Of a stretch of DNA of 64,000 nucleotides, positions 27,163-36,996 are shown in pieces. Made by a program: the position numbers and the translations under genes. The notes under the pieces are model-generated. The model saw nothing but the letters and a program-made list of their open reading frames with translations, was not told the origin of the DNA and did no database searches. The stretch is from positions 62,001 through 126,000 of the forward strand of contig NZ_BAED01000040.1 of the NCBI RefSeq assembly GCF_000241345.1. The letters run 5' to 3'. The number at the start of each line of letters is the position of its first letter. The stretch's first letter is position 1. This stretch comes from Gordonia amarae NBRC 15530. GTDB taxonomy: Bacteria; Actinomycetota; Actinomycetes; Mycobacteriales; Mycobacteriaceae.

Positions 27163-27213
27163 CTGTCTGTAGCTGCCCGGGGCTCTCCCCTCCCCTACGT
27201 CAGGCCAGTGCGC

Positions 27214-27651
27214 CTAGTCGAGGACGAAGACCGGGATGAGCCGGTCCGTCTTGGTCTGGTATTCGGCGTACGGCGGATAGGCCTGCACCGCCAGCTGCCA
27301 CCACCGGTCCCGTTCGTCACCGGACACCTCACGTGCGGTCATCTCGACGACCTTGTCACCGTCCTGCACGGTGATCTGAGGGTGCGCTTTCACGTTGAAA
27401 TACCACGACGGATGCGTCGACGCTCCTCCCTTGGAGGCCACCATGGCGTAGCTCTGACCGTCTGTGACCCGCATAAGGGGCACGTAGCGCTTCTTACCGG
27501 TCCTGGCGCCCGTCGTGGTGAACAGCACCACGGGACGGTTGATGATGTCGACGGCGGCTGTGGTGCCGGCGTTGAGGATCTCCTCGGTCTGCCTGCGCAC
27601 CCAATCGGTGGGGCTGAGTTCGGGCTGGGTCTGTTCGGCATCCTGCGTCAT
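27214..27651 (-). CDS. F420H2-dependent nitroreductase/quinone reductase family protein
   Basis: Deazaflavin-dependent oxidoreductase-type split-barrel protein, 145 aa. Family features are RPVVLFTTTGARTGKKRYVPL (the TTGxxxGxxRxxPL block for cofactor phosphate binding), YAMVASKGGASTHPSWYFNV and VTARE-like MTAREVSGDERDRWW near the end. Related mycobacterial proteins (Ddn and homologs) use F420H2 to reduce quinones or nitro compounds. ATG 27651 is chosen because the next residues (MTQDAEQTQPELSPTDWV) fit the family's short N-terminus; the frame to 27783 continues into repeat remnants. It is convergent with qcrB and downstream of ctaF on the same strand. Proximity to quinol enzymes makes a quinone reductase role plausible (inference). 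Confidence 0.87.
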   Translation of the reverse strand: MTQDAEQTQPELSPTDWVRRQTEEILNAGTTAAVDIINRPVVLFTTTGARTGKKRYVPLMRVTDGQSYAMVASKGGASTHPSWYFNVKAHPQITVQDGDKVVEMTAREVSGDERDRWWQLAVQAYPPYAEYQTKTDRLIPVFVLD

Positions 27652-27728
27652 GTACCAATTCAACCATCGCCCGGCGAGACAATTCCGGCGAACACAGACC
27701 GGAACGCGCTGCGCCCACCGGCTGCCCC

Positions 27729-27761
27729 CTGGCCGCCCGCAGGAGCGCGAATCCGCGAGCC
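27729..27761 (+). repeat. Decayed end of the dispersed composite repeat
   Basis: The segment CCTGGCCGCCCGCAGGA followed by GCGCGAATCCGCGAGCC resembles the distal end of copies A-D with small indels. The inverted arms and loop are absent, so this looks like a decayed remnant. Confidence 0.5.
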
Positions 27762-27786
27762 ATGCGGGGGGACGGGAGCACATGAC

Positions 27787-27821
27787 AAAAGCCGCCTCAG
27801 AAGAGTTCTGAGGCGGCTTTT
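27787..27821. terminator. Bidirectional terminator downstream of ctaF
   Basis: Perfect 16-bp inverted repeat (27787-27802 with 27806-27821), 3-nt loop, with AAAA at one end and TTTT at the other, so it can work on both strands. It follows the ctaF stop on the minus strand. Confidence 0.9.
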
Positions 27822-27841
27822 GTTGTCTGGTGAGAGGTGCG

Positions 27842-28258
27842 TCAGTGCTTCTCGGGACCGATGTGGTACTCGAACACCATGCCCGCTGCCGTGCCGATGA
27901 TCACGAAGGCGGAGAAGATCGCGAACCACAGGTTCCCGGTGGCGAAACCAAACGCGAAGAGCGCGGCACCCGCGGCGACCGAGATCGGCCACCAGCTGTG
28001 CGGGCTGAAGAAGCCCAGTTCGCCCGCGCCGTCCTCGATCTCGGCCTCTTCGTAGTCCTCGGGCCGGATCTCGACACGCCGGGCGACGAACCGGAAGTAG
28101 GTTCCCGCCAGCAGCGTCAGACCGCCGCTGAAGAAGATCGCGGTCACACCGGCCCACTCCACTCCCCTGCTGGAGAAGTAGGTGCAGATCGTGTAGACGA
28201 CGCCCGCGAGGAAGAAGAACGCGGTCAGGAGCTCAAAGATCCTGGCTTCGATTTTCAT
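27842..28258 (-). CDS. ctaF: Actinobacterial cytochrome c oxidase subunit IV
   Basis: Small accessory subunit of the aa3 oxidase found in actinobacteria and part of the bcc-aa3 supercomplex. The 138 aa product has four predicted transmembrane helices in two pairs (about 5-28, 37-58, 92-108, 112-130) separated by an acidic linker (EDYEEAEIEDG). It keeps the family opening MKIEARIFELLTAFFFLAGVVY and the ending FEYHIGPEKH. The ATG overlaps the ctaC stop by four bases, so the two subunits are coupled. A strong bidirectional terminator follows. Confidence 0.95.
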   Translation of the reverse strand: MKIEARIFELLTAFFFLAGVVYTICTYFSSRGVEWAGVTAIFFSGGLTLLAGTYFRFVARRVEIRPEDYEEAEIEDGAGELGFFSPHSWWPISVAAGAALFAFGFATGNLWFAIFSAFVIIGTAAGMVFEYHIGPEKH

Positions 28259-29379
28259 CCGTTGGCTCCCATCGTGCAGTTGGCGATCTGGGTCTTGCTG
28301 GCGTCGCCGAGATCCTTGGGGGTGTCACCGTTGGTCTTACGCCGGGTCTCGAACGGCACCGTTGTGACCGAGGTGGGCTGCTCGCACACGGACTCAAGGG
28401 CCTGGCCGTTGGTCCAATCGGGGTTATTGACGCGTGCCTGGATGTAGCGGTCGAAGGTCTCCCGCTTCACCGCGCGAACCTCGAAGTTCATCATCGAGTG
28501 GAACGTGCCGCACATTTCCGCGCACCGGCCGACGAACGCGCCCTCACGGTCGATCTTGGAGATCTGGAAGCGGCTGTCGGTGTGGTTCTGCTTGGGGAAC
28601 GGCATCACGTCGCGCTTGAACAGGAACTGGGGAACCCAGAACGAGTGGACAACGTCGGCGGACTTCACGTCGAACTCGATGCGCGCGCCGACCGGCAGCA
28701 CCAGGACGGGGATCTCGGCCGAGGTGCCGACGGTCTCGACCTTGTCGAAGTTCAGGTAGTCGCGGATGTCGTCGTCACGTCCGCCGGCGGGACCGGGCTT
28801 GTCCTCGTCGGTCTCGTGGCCGCCGTGCTCAAGCTTCTCGGGAACCTGGACGTCGAACGGGGTCTTGTTCACCCCGCCAGAGGCACCCTTCTCGATCTCC
28901 CCGGGGTTGCCCTTGCGGTCGAGCAGGTCGAGCTTCTGGCCGTTGGCCAGGGTCACCTGGTTGTAGCCGAACTTCCAGTTCCACTGGAACGCGGTGACGT
29001 CGACGACGACCGCCGGGTCGTCATGCTTCTTCTCGACGTCGTTCTGGACGACGACGGTGAAGTAGAACAGCACCGCGATCAGCACGAACGGGGTGGCCGT
29101 GAGGCCCAGTTCGAGCGGCACGTTGTAGCCGAACTGCCGGGGGAACTCATCTTCGCCGTCTTTGTGCCGGTGGAAGGTGATGGTCCAGAAGATCGCGATC
29201 CAGACGAGGAGACCGACGACCAGGGCGGCGATCACCGACCAGGTCCACAGATGCTCCATGTCCTTCGCCTCGGGGGTAACGCCCTCCGGCCATCCGAAAC
29301 GCATGGCGTCGCGGGCATCACACCCTGACATCAGCAGGGCGCCGAGTCCCAGTGCGACCGCCAAACCAAGTCGCTTCAC
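28255..29379 (-). CDS. ctaC: Cytochrome c oxidase subunit II (CuA)
   Basis: Subunit II of the terminal oxidase, receiving electrons from cytochrome cc at the binuclear CuA centre. The 374 aa lipoprotein has the signal MKRLGLAVALGLGALLMSGC (lipobox Cys20), two transmembrane helices (about 48-70 and 92-115), and an extracytoplasmic cupredoxin domain with CuA ligands in DVVHSFWVPQF and CAEMCGTFHSMM. An insertion of about 40 residues (KGASGGVNKTPFDVQVPEKL onward) resembles the actinobacterial lid that contacts the bcc complex. GTG 29379 is chosen for the textbook signal peptide and AGG 7 nt upstream; GTG about 70 nt upstream is an alternative. A 470-nt gap separates it from asnB. Confidence 0.95.
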   Translation of the reverse strand: MKRLGLAVALGLGALLMSGCDARDAMRFGWPEGVTPEAKDMEHLWTWSVIAALVVGLLVWIAIFWTITFHRHKDGEDEFPRQFGYNVPLELGLTATPFVLIAVLFYFTVVVQNDVEKKHDDPAVVVDVTAFQWNWKFGYNQVTLANGQKLDLLDRKGNPGEIEKGASGGVNKTPFDVQVPEKLEHGGHETDEDKPGPAGGRDDDIRDYLNFDKVETVGTSAEIPVLVLPVGARIEFDVKSADVVHSFWVPQFLFKRDVMPFPKQNHTDSRFQISKIDREGAFVGRCAEMCGTFHSMMNFEVRAVKRETFDRYIQARVNNPDWTNGQALESVCEQPTSVTTVPFETRRKTNGDTPKDLGDASKTQIANCTMGANG

Positions 29380-29568
29380 GTTTCGACCTGCAGATGAGAC
29401 ATGCCTCGCTCGGGGCCGTCCACCGTGTGCCAATTTCACGCCTTCCTGCTCGCTCGGCCAGCATTTTCCAGCTGTCCGAGTCGCCGTGCCACATGACGAG
29501 CGCGGTGCGAAAAACATCACGCTGCGCCGAGTAAAGGGCTCTCGGCACACCACGATTCTCGCACCTAG

Positions 29569-29585
29569 TACTACGCAGCGTAGAC
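29569..29585. promoter_or_regulatory. TACTACG-N3-CGTAGAC dyad upstream of ctaC
   Basis: A 17-bp imperfect dyad, TACTACG-CAG-CGTAGAC, with perfect inner arms CTACGC-A-GCGTAG (29571-29583), in the ctaC/asnB divergent region. Half-site and spacing match the dyad over the ctaE promoter. The remainder of 29380-29851 shows no gene, repeat or riboswitch that I could support. Confidence 0.5.
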
Positions 29586-29851
29586 CAACCCGGCGAACCT
29601 TTCGTGATTGGGGCGGGTATGGCGCATGACCTGGTCGATTCGCCCAGGTCGGACACCGGCGGGAAGGCCCGCCGACGGTGCGTTCGGGGCATCTGGGGCA
29701 CGGCCCCGGAGACCACGGCGAAAAACCGTAGCCCGTGGCCGACGCACCGGTTCCGCATCGTCTGCGGCATACTCGACCCGTCGGATTCTCCCGGCCCGCC
29801 CGGCCGCCGCCCTGGTCTCCCGACACCCAACGGACGTGAGGAACTGCCTGA

Positions 29852-31777
29852 ATGTGTGGACTGCTCGGCCTTCTGACCTCCGACGGCTCCGCCGCGGACG
29901 CGGTCGACCTCGTGGCTGCGGCCACGCACTGCATGCGTCACCGGGGTCCGGACGAGCCGGGCACGTGGAATGACGAGCACATCGTCCTCGGATTCAACCG
30001 CCTGTCGATCATCGACATCGAGACCTCACATCAGCCGCTGCGCTGGGGACCGCCGGACAACCCGGAGCGCTACGCGATGGTCTTCAACGGAGAGATCTAC
30101 AACTACCTGGAACTGCGCGCCGAACTGGGCCGCGACGAGGGTGCCGTCTTCCGCACCGAGGGCGACGGTGAGGCCATCGTGGCCGCCTTCCACCACTGGG
30201 GACCGGACTCGGTGCGCAGGCTGCGCGGCATGTTCGCCTTCGCGATCTGGGACACCGCCGACAACTCGCTGTTCATCGCCCGCGATCCGTTCGGCATCAA
30301 GCCGCTGTTCATCGCGACGGGTCCCGGCGGCACCGCCTTCGGCAGCGAGAAGAAGAGCCTGCTCGAACTGATCGACCGGATCGGACTGTCCGAGGATCTC
30401 GATCCGCGAGCCACCGAGCACTACACCGTTCTGCAGTACGTTCCCGAACCGGAGACGCTGCACGCCTCGATCCGCCGGCTCGAATCGGGGACGTACGCCA
30501 CTCTCAAGCCCGGTTCGGCCCCCTCGGTGCGTCGCTACTTCACCCCGCAGTTCGCCGTGCGCCCGGTGACCGAGGCGACCCGGCAGCAGCGCTACGACGA
30601 CATCGCGCAGGCGCTGCGAGACTCGGTGGCCAAGCACATGCGCGCCGACGTGACCGTCGGCTCTTTCCTGTCCGGCGGCATCGACTCGACTGCCATCGCC
30701 GCGCTGGCCATCCAGCACAACCCCGACCTGATCACGTTCACCACCGGGTTCCAGCGTGAGGGCTACTCGGAGGTCGATGTCGCGGCCGAATCCGCGGAGG
30801 CGATCGGCGCCCGGCACGTGATCAAGGTCGTCGGGCCCGACGAGTTCATCGCCTCTATTCCCGAGATCGTCTGGTACCTCGACGATCCGGTCGCCGACCC
30901 GGCCCTGGTCCCGCTGTACTTCGTGGCCAAGGAGGCACGCAAGCACGTCAAGGTGGTGCTCTCGGGTGAGGGTGCCGACGAGTTGTTCGGCGGCTACACC
31001 ATCTACAAGGAACCGCTGTCGCTGAGCGCCTTCGACAAGCTGCCCGGCACCCTGCGCCGCCTCGCCGGCAAGGTCTCCGACCGTATCCCGGAGGGCACCC
31101 GAGGCAAGAGCCTGCTGCATCGTGGCTCGCTCACGCTGGAGGAGCGCTACTACGGAAATGCCCGGAGTTTCGACGACGCCCGGCTGCGGGCCGTCCTGCG
31201 CGACTACCGCCCGGAGTGGACGCACACCGACGTCACCGCACCGATCTACGCGCAGTCCCGCGGCTGGGATCCGGTCGCCCGGATGCAGCACATCGACCTG
31301 TTCACCTGGTTGCGCGGCGACATCCTGGTGAAGGCCGACAAGATCACAATGGCCAATTCACTGGAACTGCGGGTGCCGTTCCTCGACTCTGAGGTCTACA
31401 AGATCGCCGAGACCCTCCCTTTCGACGAGAAGATCGCGCACGGCACCACCAAGTACGCGTTGCGCAAGGCACTGGAGCAGATCGTGCCCCCGCATGTGCT
31501 GCATCGCCGCAAGCTCGGCTTCCCGGTGCCGATCCGGCACTGGCTGGCCGGTACCGAGATGTACGACTGGGCGCACGAGACGATCGCCGCGTCCCAGACC
31601 GACCACATCTTCGACAAGAGCGTGGTGGTGGCGATGCTGAACGAACACCGCGACGGTGTCGTCGACAACAGCCGCCGCCTGTGGACGATCCTGATCTTCA
31701 TGGTGTGGCACGCGATCTTCGTCGAGAAGACGCTGGTGCCGGCGATCACCGACCACGACTATCCGGTGCGCCTGTAG
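29852..31777 (+). CDS. asnB: Glutamine-dependent amidotransferase AsnB/LtsA
   Basis: Asparagine synthetase-like amidotransferase whose orthologs (M. tuberculosis Rv2201, C. glutamicum LtsA) are linked to amidation of meso-diaminopimelate in peptidoglycan and to lysozyme and antibiotic resistance. The 641 aa product has the nucleophilic Cys2 in MCGLLGLL, glutaminase residues in NRLSIIDIETSHQPLRW and FNGEIYNYLELR, and the ATP pyrophosphatase loop SFLSGGIDSTAIAALA, then GEGADELFGGY. ATG 29852 has GAGGAA upstream. It is divergent from ctaC, as in corynebacteria. Free asparagine formation cannot be excluded, but cell-wall amidation fits the synteny. Confidence 0.93.
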   Translation: MCGLLGLLTSDGSAADAVDLVAAATHCMRHRGPDEPGTWNDEHIVLGFNRLSIIDIETSHQPLRWGPPDNPERYAMVFNGEIYNYLELRAELGRDEGAVFRTEGDGEAIVAAFHHWGPDSVRRLRGMFAFAIWDTADNSLFIARDPFGIKPLFIATGPGGTAFGSEKKSLLELIDRIGLSEDLDPRATEHYTVLQYVPEPETLHASIRRLESGTYATLKPGSAPSVRRYFTPQFAVRPVTEATRQQRYDDIAQALRDSVAKHMRADVTVGSFLSGGIDSTAIAALAIQHNPDLITFTTGFQREGYSEVDVAAESAEAIGARHVIKVVGPDEFIASIPEIVWYLDDPVADPALVPLYFVAKEARKHVKVVLSGEGADELFGGYTIYKEPLSLSAFDKLPGTLRRLAGKVSDRIPEGTRGKSLLHRGSLTLEERYYGNARSFDDARLRAVLRDYRPEWTHTDVTAPIYAQSRGWDPVARMQHIDLFTWLRGDILVKADKITMANSLELRVPFLDSEVYKIAETLPFDEKIAHGTTKYALRKALEQIVPPHVLHRRKLGFPVPIRHWLAGTEMYDWAHETIAASQTDHIFDKSVVVAMLNEHRDGVVDNSRRLWTILIFMVWHAIFVEKTLVPAITDHDYPVRL

Positions 31778-31810
31778 TTCCGAGATGCGCCTGGAGTCCC
31801 GACATGCGAT

Positions 31811-31846
31811 AAGGGCCGCCCGTCGATGTCTCGACGGGCGGCCCTT
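31811..31846. terminator. Terminator between asnB and adoK
   Basis: Perfect 16-bp GC-rich stem (31811-31826 with 31831-31846), 4-nt loop TGTC, between convergent genes. The T tract is poor (GTCGTATT), so it may rely on stem strength and serve both strands. Confidence 0.8.
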
Positions 31847-31863
31847 GTCGTATTCGGCCTGAA

Positions 31864-32835
<972 letters not shown>

Positions 32836-32859
32836 TCACGCTACCGGTTGACAACGCAC

Positions 32860-32899
32860 GACCGGCCGCACCCCCTGCGCGGAGGGGGTGCGGCCGGTC
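32860..32899. terminator. Strong hairpin between the ErpA-like gene and adoK
   Basis: A 16-bp stem (32860-32875 with 32884-32899) with an 8-nt loop lies downstream of the ErpA-like gene on the minus strand and upstream of adoK. It lacks a convincing T tract, so it may attenuate or protect the 3' end rather than fully terminate. Confidence 0.65.
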
Positions 32900-32923
32900 T
32901 GTGAAAAACTCAGCTGCCGGAAC

Positions 32924-33283
32924 TCAGTTGAACGAGTCGCCGCAGGCGCAGCTGCCGGTGGCGTTGGGGTTATCGATGGTGAAACCCTGCTTCTCGATGG
33001 TGTCGACGAAGTCGATGGTGGCGCCCTGCACGTACGGTGCGCTCATCCGGTCGACGGCCAGGGTGACGCCGCCGAAGTCGGCGGTCAGGTCGCCGTCCAT
33101 GGAACGGTCGTCGAAAAACAGCTGGTAGCGCAGGCCCGCGCAGCCACCCGGCTGGACTGCGATGCGCAGGGACAGGTCGTCACGGCCCTCCTGGTCGAGC
33201 AGCGCCTTGGCCTTGCCCGCGGCTGTGTCGGTCAGGATGACGCCGGTCGACGTGGCGGCGCCGGATTCGTTGGCAACGGTCAT
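32924..33283 (-). CDS. erpA: Iron-sulfur cluster insertion protein (ErpA/HesB family)
   Basis: A-type carrier delivering iron-sulfur clusters to apoproteins, such as the respiratory and lipoate enzymes in this region. The 119 aa product has the three conserved cysteines, one in QPGGCAGLRYQL and two in GSCACGDSF at the C-terminus. It has the length and position of Rv2204c, beside the cytochrome oxidase genes as in corynebacteria. The ATG has GAGGAG at a good distance, so it is a leadered gene. Whether it acts as a scaffold or carrier cannot be told from sequence. Confidence 0.92.
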   Translation of the reverse strand: MTVANESGAATSTGVILTDTAAGKAKALLDQEGRDDLSLRIAVQPGGCAGLRYQLFFDDRSMDGDLTADFGGVTLAVDRMSAPYVQGATIDFVDTIEKQGFTIDNPNATGSCACGDSFN

Positions 33284-33381
33284 GTGCTCAGCTCCTCGTG
33301 CAATCGAGCGGGGGTCTTCATCGTCAACGGTACCCCGTCAGCCGCTATTCCCACGGGTCCGGCCCGTTCGGCCTGGCCCAC

Positions 33382-34470
33382 TCAGTCACCCCACCGGGCC
33401 GCGACGTCGGCCGCGAACCCGGTCAGTTGCGCCGCCGCATCCGACATCGCGACCTCGACCGAGCCGGCCCGGTCGACGATCGCGTAGGCCCCGGCGATCC
33501 CGGCGTCGGCGATCTCCTCGGCGGGCAGCGTCACCTGCCCGGCGAAGACGATCGCGGGCACGCCCCGCCCGATGGCCGCCGACGTCAGGGCCGAGACCAC
33601 TTTGCCGCGCAGCGTCTGTGAATCGAACTTGCCCTCCCCGGTGATCACCAGATCGGCCTGGGCCACCACCTCGGACTGTCCGGTGGCCTGGGCGACGACC
33701 GTCGCGCCCGCCACCCGGTGACCGCCCAGCGCCAGCAGTGCCGCACCCAGACCGCCGGCGGCACCGGCACCCGGCAACTCACCGACATCGCGCCCGGCCA
33801 TCTCGGTGAGTACCTGCGCCCACTGCCGCATCCGGTCCTCGATCCGCTCGACCGTCACCGGGTCGGCGCCCTTCTGCGGCCCGAACACCGCGGCCGCGCC
33901 GAGCGGCCCGAGCAGCGGATTCTCGACGTCGGAGGCCACCACGATCTCGATATCGGCCAGCAGTGCGCGGGCGGCGTCGGGACCACCGAGCGCGGTGATC
34001 ATGCCGGCGCCGCCGTCGCTGGTGGAGCTACCGCCCAGACCGACGACGAGGCGGCGCGCACCGGCGGCGAGGGCGGCCACGACCAGTTCACCGAGTCCGG
34101 TGGTGTCGGCGGCGAGCGCGGTGTGCGGGGTGGGGGTTCCGCCGAGCTGGTGCAGTCCGCAGCATTGGGCGCATTCCAGGTAGGCGGTGGTGAGTCCGGA
34201 AGCCGCGCCGTCGGGGTCGTCGTGCAGCAGCCACCTGGCGTCGACATCGGCGCCGAGAGGCCCCGGCACCCGGGTGGTGTGGACGGCGCCCAGCCGGGAG
34301 GCAAGGACATCCACGAAACCCGGGCCGCCGTCGGATTGGGGTGCCAGCAGGACGGTGTCCTGGCTGCGGGCCGCCAGCCAGCCTTCGGCGATACAGTCGG
34401 CCGCGGCGACTGCGGTGAGCGTGTCTCCGAACGAGTCGGGCGCCACGAGCACGGTCATGGGCTGCGTCAT
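33382..34470 (-). CDS. Glycerate kinase
   Basis: Glycerate kinase of the GlxK/GckA type 1 family, phosphorylating D-glycerate to 2- or 3-phosphoglycerate. The 362 aa product opens MTQPMTVLVAPDSFGDTLTA, keeps LLAPQSDGGPGFVDVL and the nucleotide block VVGLGGSSTSDGGAGM, then GADVE-like residues and GEGKFDSQTLRGKVV near the end. It is the homolog of Rv2205c. ATG 34470 lies 6 nt after TATACT (minus strand), implying a leaderless mRNA; a second ATG 12 nt downstream is also in frame. It is divergent from the DUF3043 gene, whose own -10 box is within 45 bp. Confidence 0.9.
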   Translation of the reverse strand: MTQPMTVLVAPDSFGDTLTAVAAADCIAEGWLAARSQDTVLLAPQSDGGPGFVDVLASRLGAVHTTRVPGPLGADVDARWLLHDDPDGAASGLTTAYLECAQCCGLHQLGGTPTPHTALAADTTGLGELVVAALAAGARRLVVGLGGSSTSDGGAGMITALGGPDAARALLADIEIVVASDVENPLLGPLGAAAVFGPQKGADPVTVERIEDRMRQWAQVLTEMAGRDVGELPGAGAAGGLGAALLALGGHRVAGATVVAQATGQSEVVAQADLVITGEGKFDSQTLRGKVVSALTSAAIGRGVPAIVFAGQVTLPAEEIADAGIAGAYAIVDRAGSVEVAMSDAAAQLTGFAADVAARWGD

Positions 34471-34476
34471 AGCCGG

Positions 34477-34482
34477 AGTATA
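34477..34482 (-). promoter_or_regulatory. -10 box of the glycerate kinase gene
   Basis: TATACT on the minus strand, separated by 6 nt from the ATG at 34470. This is a near-consensus -10 box with leaderless spacing. Confidence 0.55.
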
Positions 34483-34517
34483 GGGAGGTCCGCGCGCATC
34501 GGCACGACGGAATCCCC

Positions 34518-34523
34518 TACTCT
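34518..34523 (+). promoter_or_regulatory. -10 box of the DUF3043 gene
   Basis: TACTCT lies 7 nt before GTG 34531, leaderless spacing. Together with the opposing box at 34477-34482 it makes a very compact divergent promoter (about 60 bp between start codons). Confidence 0.5.
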
Positions 34524-34530
34524 CGAGGCC

Positions 34531-35208
34531 GTGAAACTGCCATGGAAAAAGGACGCCGACGCCCCTTCGCCAGCCCCCGAGGAGCAGACCCCGGCCGCGG
34601 AGGAGACCCCCGGCACCGGCAAAGGCAGTGCCTACACGCCAGGCAAGGGCCGTCCCACCCCGTCCCGCCGCGACGCGCAGGGACGTAAGCGCGGTCCGGT
34701 GGCTCCCGCGCCCACCACGAGGGCCGAAGCAAGGGCCCGCAAGAAGGAACTCAAGTCGACGATGACGCGCGAGGAGAAGCGCGCCGCCTCCGATGACCGG
34801 CGCGCCCGGCGGCTGGAGCAGCGCGAGGGCATGATGGCCGGCGAGGAGCGGTACCTGCTGCCGCGCGATCAGGGTCCGGTCCGCAGGTTCGCCCGCGACA
34901 TCGTGGACTCGCGCCGCAACCTGGCCGGCCTGTTCATGCCGTTCGCGATCGTGCTGATCTTCTTCATGTTCACCCCGATCTCGGTGAACTACCCGATGAT
35001 CATGAACATCGTGCTGCTGGTGTTCGTGGTGGTGATGATCGTCGACGCCGTCGTCCTGGGCCGACTGGTGAACCGCCGGGTGCGTGAACGCTATCCCGAC
35101 AGCGCCGACGGCGGCTTCAAGCTGGGCTGGTACTCGTTCAGCCGGGCGATGCAGCTGCGCAGGATGCGCGCGCCGCGTCCCCAGGTGTCGGCCGGCGACG
35201 CGGTCTGA
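34531..35208 (+). CDS. DUF3043 membrane protein (Rv2206-like)
   Basis: Conserved actinobacterial membrane protein of unknown function. The 225 aa product has a long charged cytoplasmic N-terminus (Lys/Arg/Glu-rich, about 1-120, with [21 protein letters not shown]), then two hydrophobic helices ([17 protein letters not shown] and [20 protein letters not shown]) and a basic C-terminus. The family hallmark [33 protein letters not shown] region is present. GTG 34531 is chosen because a TACTCT -10 box lies 7 nt upstream; the much longer upstream frame is antisense to glycerate kinase. It is followed 5 nt later by the CobU-CobT fusion. Confidence 0.86.
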   Translation: MKLPWKKDADAPSPAPEEQTPAAEETPGTGKGSAYTPGKGRPTPSRRDAQGRKRGPVAPAPTTRAEARARKKELKSTMTREEKRAASDDRRARRLEQREGMMAGEERYLLPRDQGPVRRFARDIVDSRRNLAGLFMPFAIVLIFFMFTPISVNYPMIMNIVLLVFVVVMIVDAVVLGRLVNRRVRERYPDSADGGFKLGWYSFSRAMQLRRMRAPRPQVSAGDAV

Positions 35209-35213
35209 CGCGC

Positions 35214-36986
35214 ATGGCAGGTACACGAACCCTCATCCTGGGCGGGGTGCGGTCGGGCAAGTCCGCGCACGGTGAGGCATTGCTCGCCGCCTATCCGCAG
35301 GTGCGCTACATCGCCACCGGTCCCACGATCTCCACGGACACCGAGTGGGTGGCCCGGGTGCGTGCCCACCGGGAACGCCGCGGGGAGCATTACCTGACCG
35401 TCGAGACCTCCGACGTCGCGGCGGCGCTCACCGGCGATCCGGACACGCCGACGCTCGTCGATGACATCGGCAACTGGGTCGCCGCACACGTCGACGCCGT
35501 CGACGGCTGGGACCATCCCGAACGCGGCATCGCCGATGCCGCAGCCGCACTGCACGACGCGGTGGCCGGCTACACCGGCGACCTGGTGCTGATCAGCCCT
35601 GAGGTGGGGCTGGCCCCGGTGCCGCCCACCCCCGCCGGACGCCGCTTCCAGGACGATCTCGGCTCCGTCAACGCGCTCCTGGCCCAGGTGTGTGATCGCG
35701 TGCTGCTGGTCGTCGCCGGACGGGTGCTGGAACTGCCCGCCGGTGAACCCGTCGACATCACCGCGGCACAGCCCGTTCCGATCACCCCGGCCCCGGTGCC
35801 GGTTGAGGCTGCGACGCCGACCGAGGCTGTGGCACCGGTGATGGACACCCCGCCCGGCCCCGGAGCGATACCCGCCGCCGACGACGCCGATGCTGTCGTC
35901 CGGGTGGGAGCGCTGCCGGTACCGGCCCGGCCCGTCGACCCGGCCGACGCCGAGATCTTCCCGCCGATCGACGCACCCGATCACGACGTGGCCGAGGCCG
36001 CTCGCGCCCGGCAGCTCACCCTCACCAAACCTCCGGGGTCGCTCGGCAGGCTGGAGGAGCTGGGCAACTGGGTGGCGGCATGCCAGGGTATCTGCCCGCC
36101 GCGGCCGCTGCGCTCCCCCAGGGTCGTCGTGTTCGCCGGCGATCACGGCGTCGCCCGCGACGGTGTGTCGGCATATCCGCCCGAGGTCACCGCGCAGATG
36201 GTCGCCAACATCGGTGGTGGCGGCGCCGCAATCAATGTGCTCGCCCGGCGCGCCGGTGCGACGGTGCATGTGGCCGACATCTCGGTCGATGCCGACACCG
36301 ACCCGGCCGTGGCCGCGTTCAAGGTGCGGCGCAGCTGCGGCGACCTGCGGGTGACCGACACCCTCACCATCGACGAGGCCCGCCAGGCGCTCGCGGCCGG
36401 CCGGGCCATCGCCGACAGCCTCGTCGACGCGGGTGCCGACCTGCTCATCGCCGGCGAGATGGGTATCGGCAACACGACGCCCGCCTCCGTGCTGATCGGC
36501 ACGATCACCTCACGCGAACCCGTCGAGGTCGTCGGCCGGGGTTCCGGTATCGACGACGCGGGCTGGATCCGCAAGACCGCCGCCATCCGTGACGGCATGC
36601 GCAGGGTGCGACCGCACCGGCACGACCCGCTGACCATGCTCGCCACGGTCGCCGGCGCCGATCTTGCGGCGATGGCCGGTTTCCTGGCACAGGCCGCGGT
36701 CCGCAGGACACCCGTGATCGTGGACGGGGTCATCGTCACCGCCACGGCACTGGTCGCCGAACAGCTGGCCCCGGGCGCCGTGCAGTGGTGGGTGGCCGGG
36801 CATCGGTCGGTCGAACCGGCCCACGCGGCCGCGCTGGAGCATCTCGACCTCGAACCGATCATGGAGATGTCGATGCGGCTCGGTGAGGGTACCGGCGCCG
36901 TGCTGGCGTTGCCGGTGGTGCAGTCGGCGATCGACGTGCTCACCTCGATGGCCACGTTCGGCGAGGCGGGCGTGTCGGGCGGCTGA
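35214..36986 (+). CDS. cobT: CobU-CobT fusion: cobinamide kinase/guanylyltransferase and DMB phosphoribosyltransferase
   Basis: Two cobalamin nucleotide-loop enzymes in one 590 aa protein. The N-terminal 180 residues are CobU-like: P-loop [31 protein letters not shown], and [12 protein letters not shown], for phosphorylation of adenosylcobinamide and GMP transfer. A Pro/Ala-rich linker (about 183-250) leads to CobT (about 265-590), which activates 5,6-dimethylbenzimidazole to alpha-ribazole phosphate: [51 protein letters not shown], and [11 protein letters not shown]. tuberculosis has separate cobU (Rv0254c) and cobT (Rv2207). The start is ATG 35214, 5 nt after the DUF3043 stop; cobS follows 10 nt later. 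Confidence 0.92.
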   Translation: MAGTRTLILGGVRSGKSAHGEALLAAYPQVRYIATGPTISTDTEWVARVRAHRERRGEHYLTVETSDVAAALTGDPDTPTLVDDIGNWVAAHVDAVDGWDHPERGIADAAAALHDAVAGYTGDLVLISPEVGLAPVPPTPAGRRFQDDLGSVNALLAQVCDRVLLVVAGRVLELPAGEPVDITAAQPVPITPAPVPVEAATPTEAVAPVMDTPPGPGAIPAADDADAVVRVGALPVPARPVDPADAEIFPPIDAPDHDVAEAARARQLTLTKPPGSLGRLEELGNWVAACQGICPPRPLRSPRVVVFAGDHGVARDGVSAYPPEVTAQMVANIGGGGAAINVLARRAGATVHVADISVDADTDPAVAAFKVRRSCGDLRVTDTLTIDEARQALAAGRAIADSLVDAGADLLIAGEMGIGNTTPASVLIGTITSREPVEVVGRGSGIDDAGWIRKTAAIRDGMRRVRPHRHDPLTMLATVAGADLAAMAGFLAQAAVRRTPVIVDGVIVTATALVAEQLAPGAVQWWVAGHRSVEPAHAAALEHLDLEPIMEMSMRLGEGTGAVLALPVVQSAIDVLTSMATFGEAGVSGG

Positions 36987-36996
36987 GCACACCACC

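Noticed and set aside
34471..35213. Cobalamin riboswitch ahead of the cob genes
   Set aside because: There is no intergenic space of adequate size; cobU-cobT follows DUF3043 by 5 nt and no B12-box is visible.
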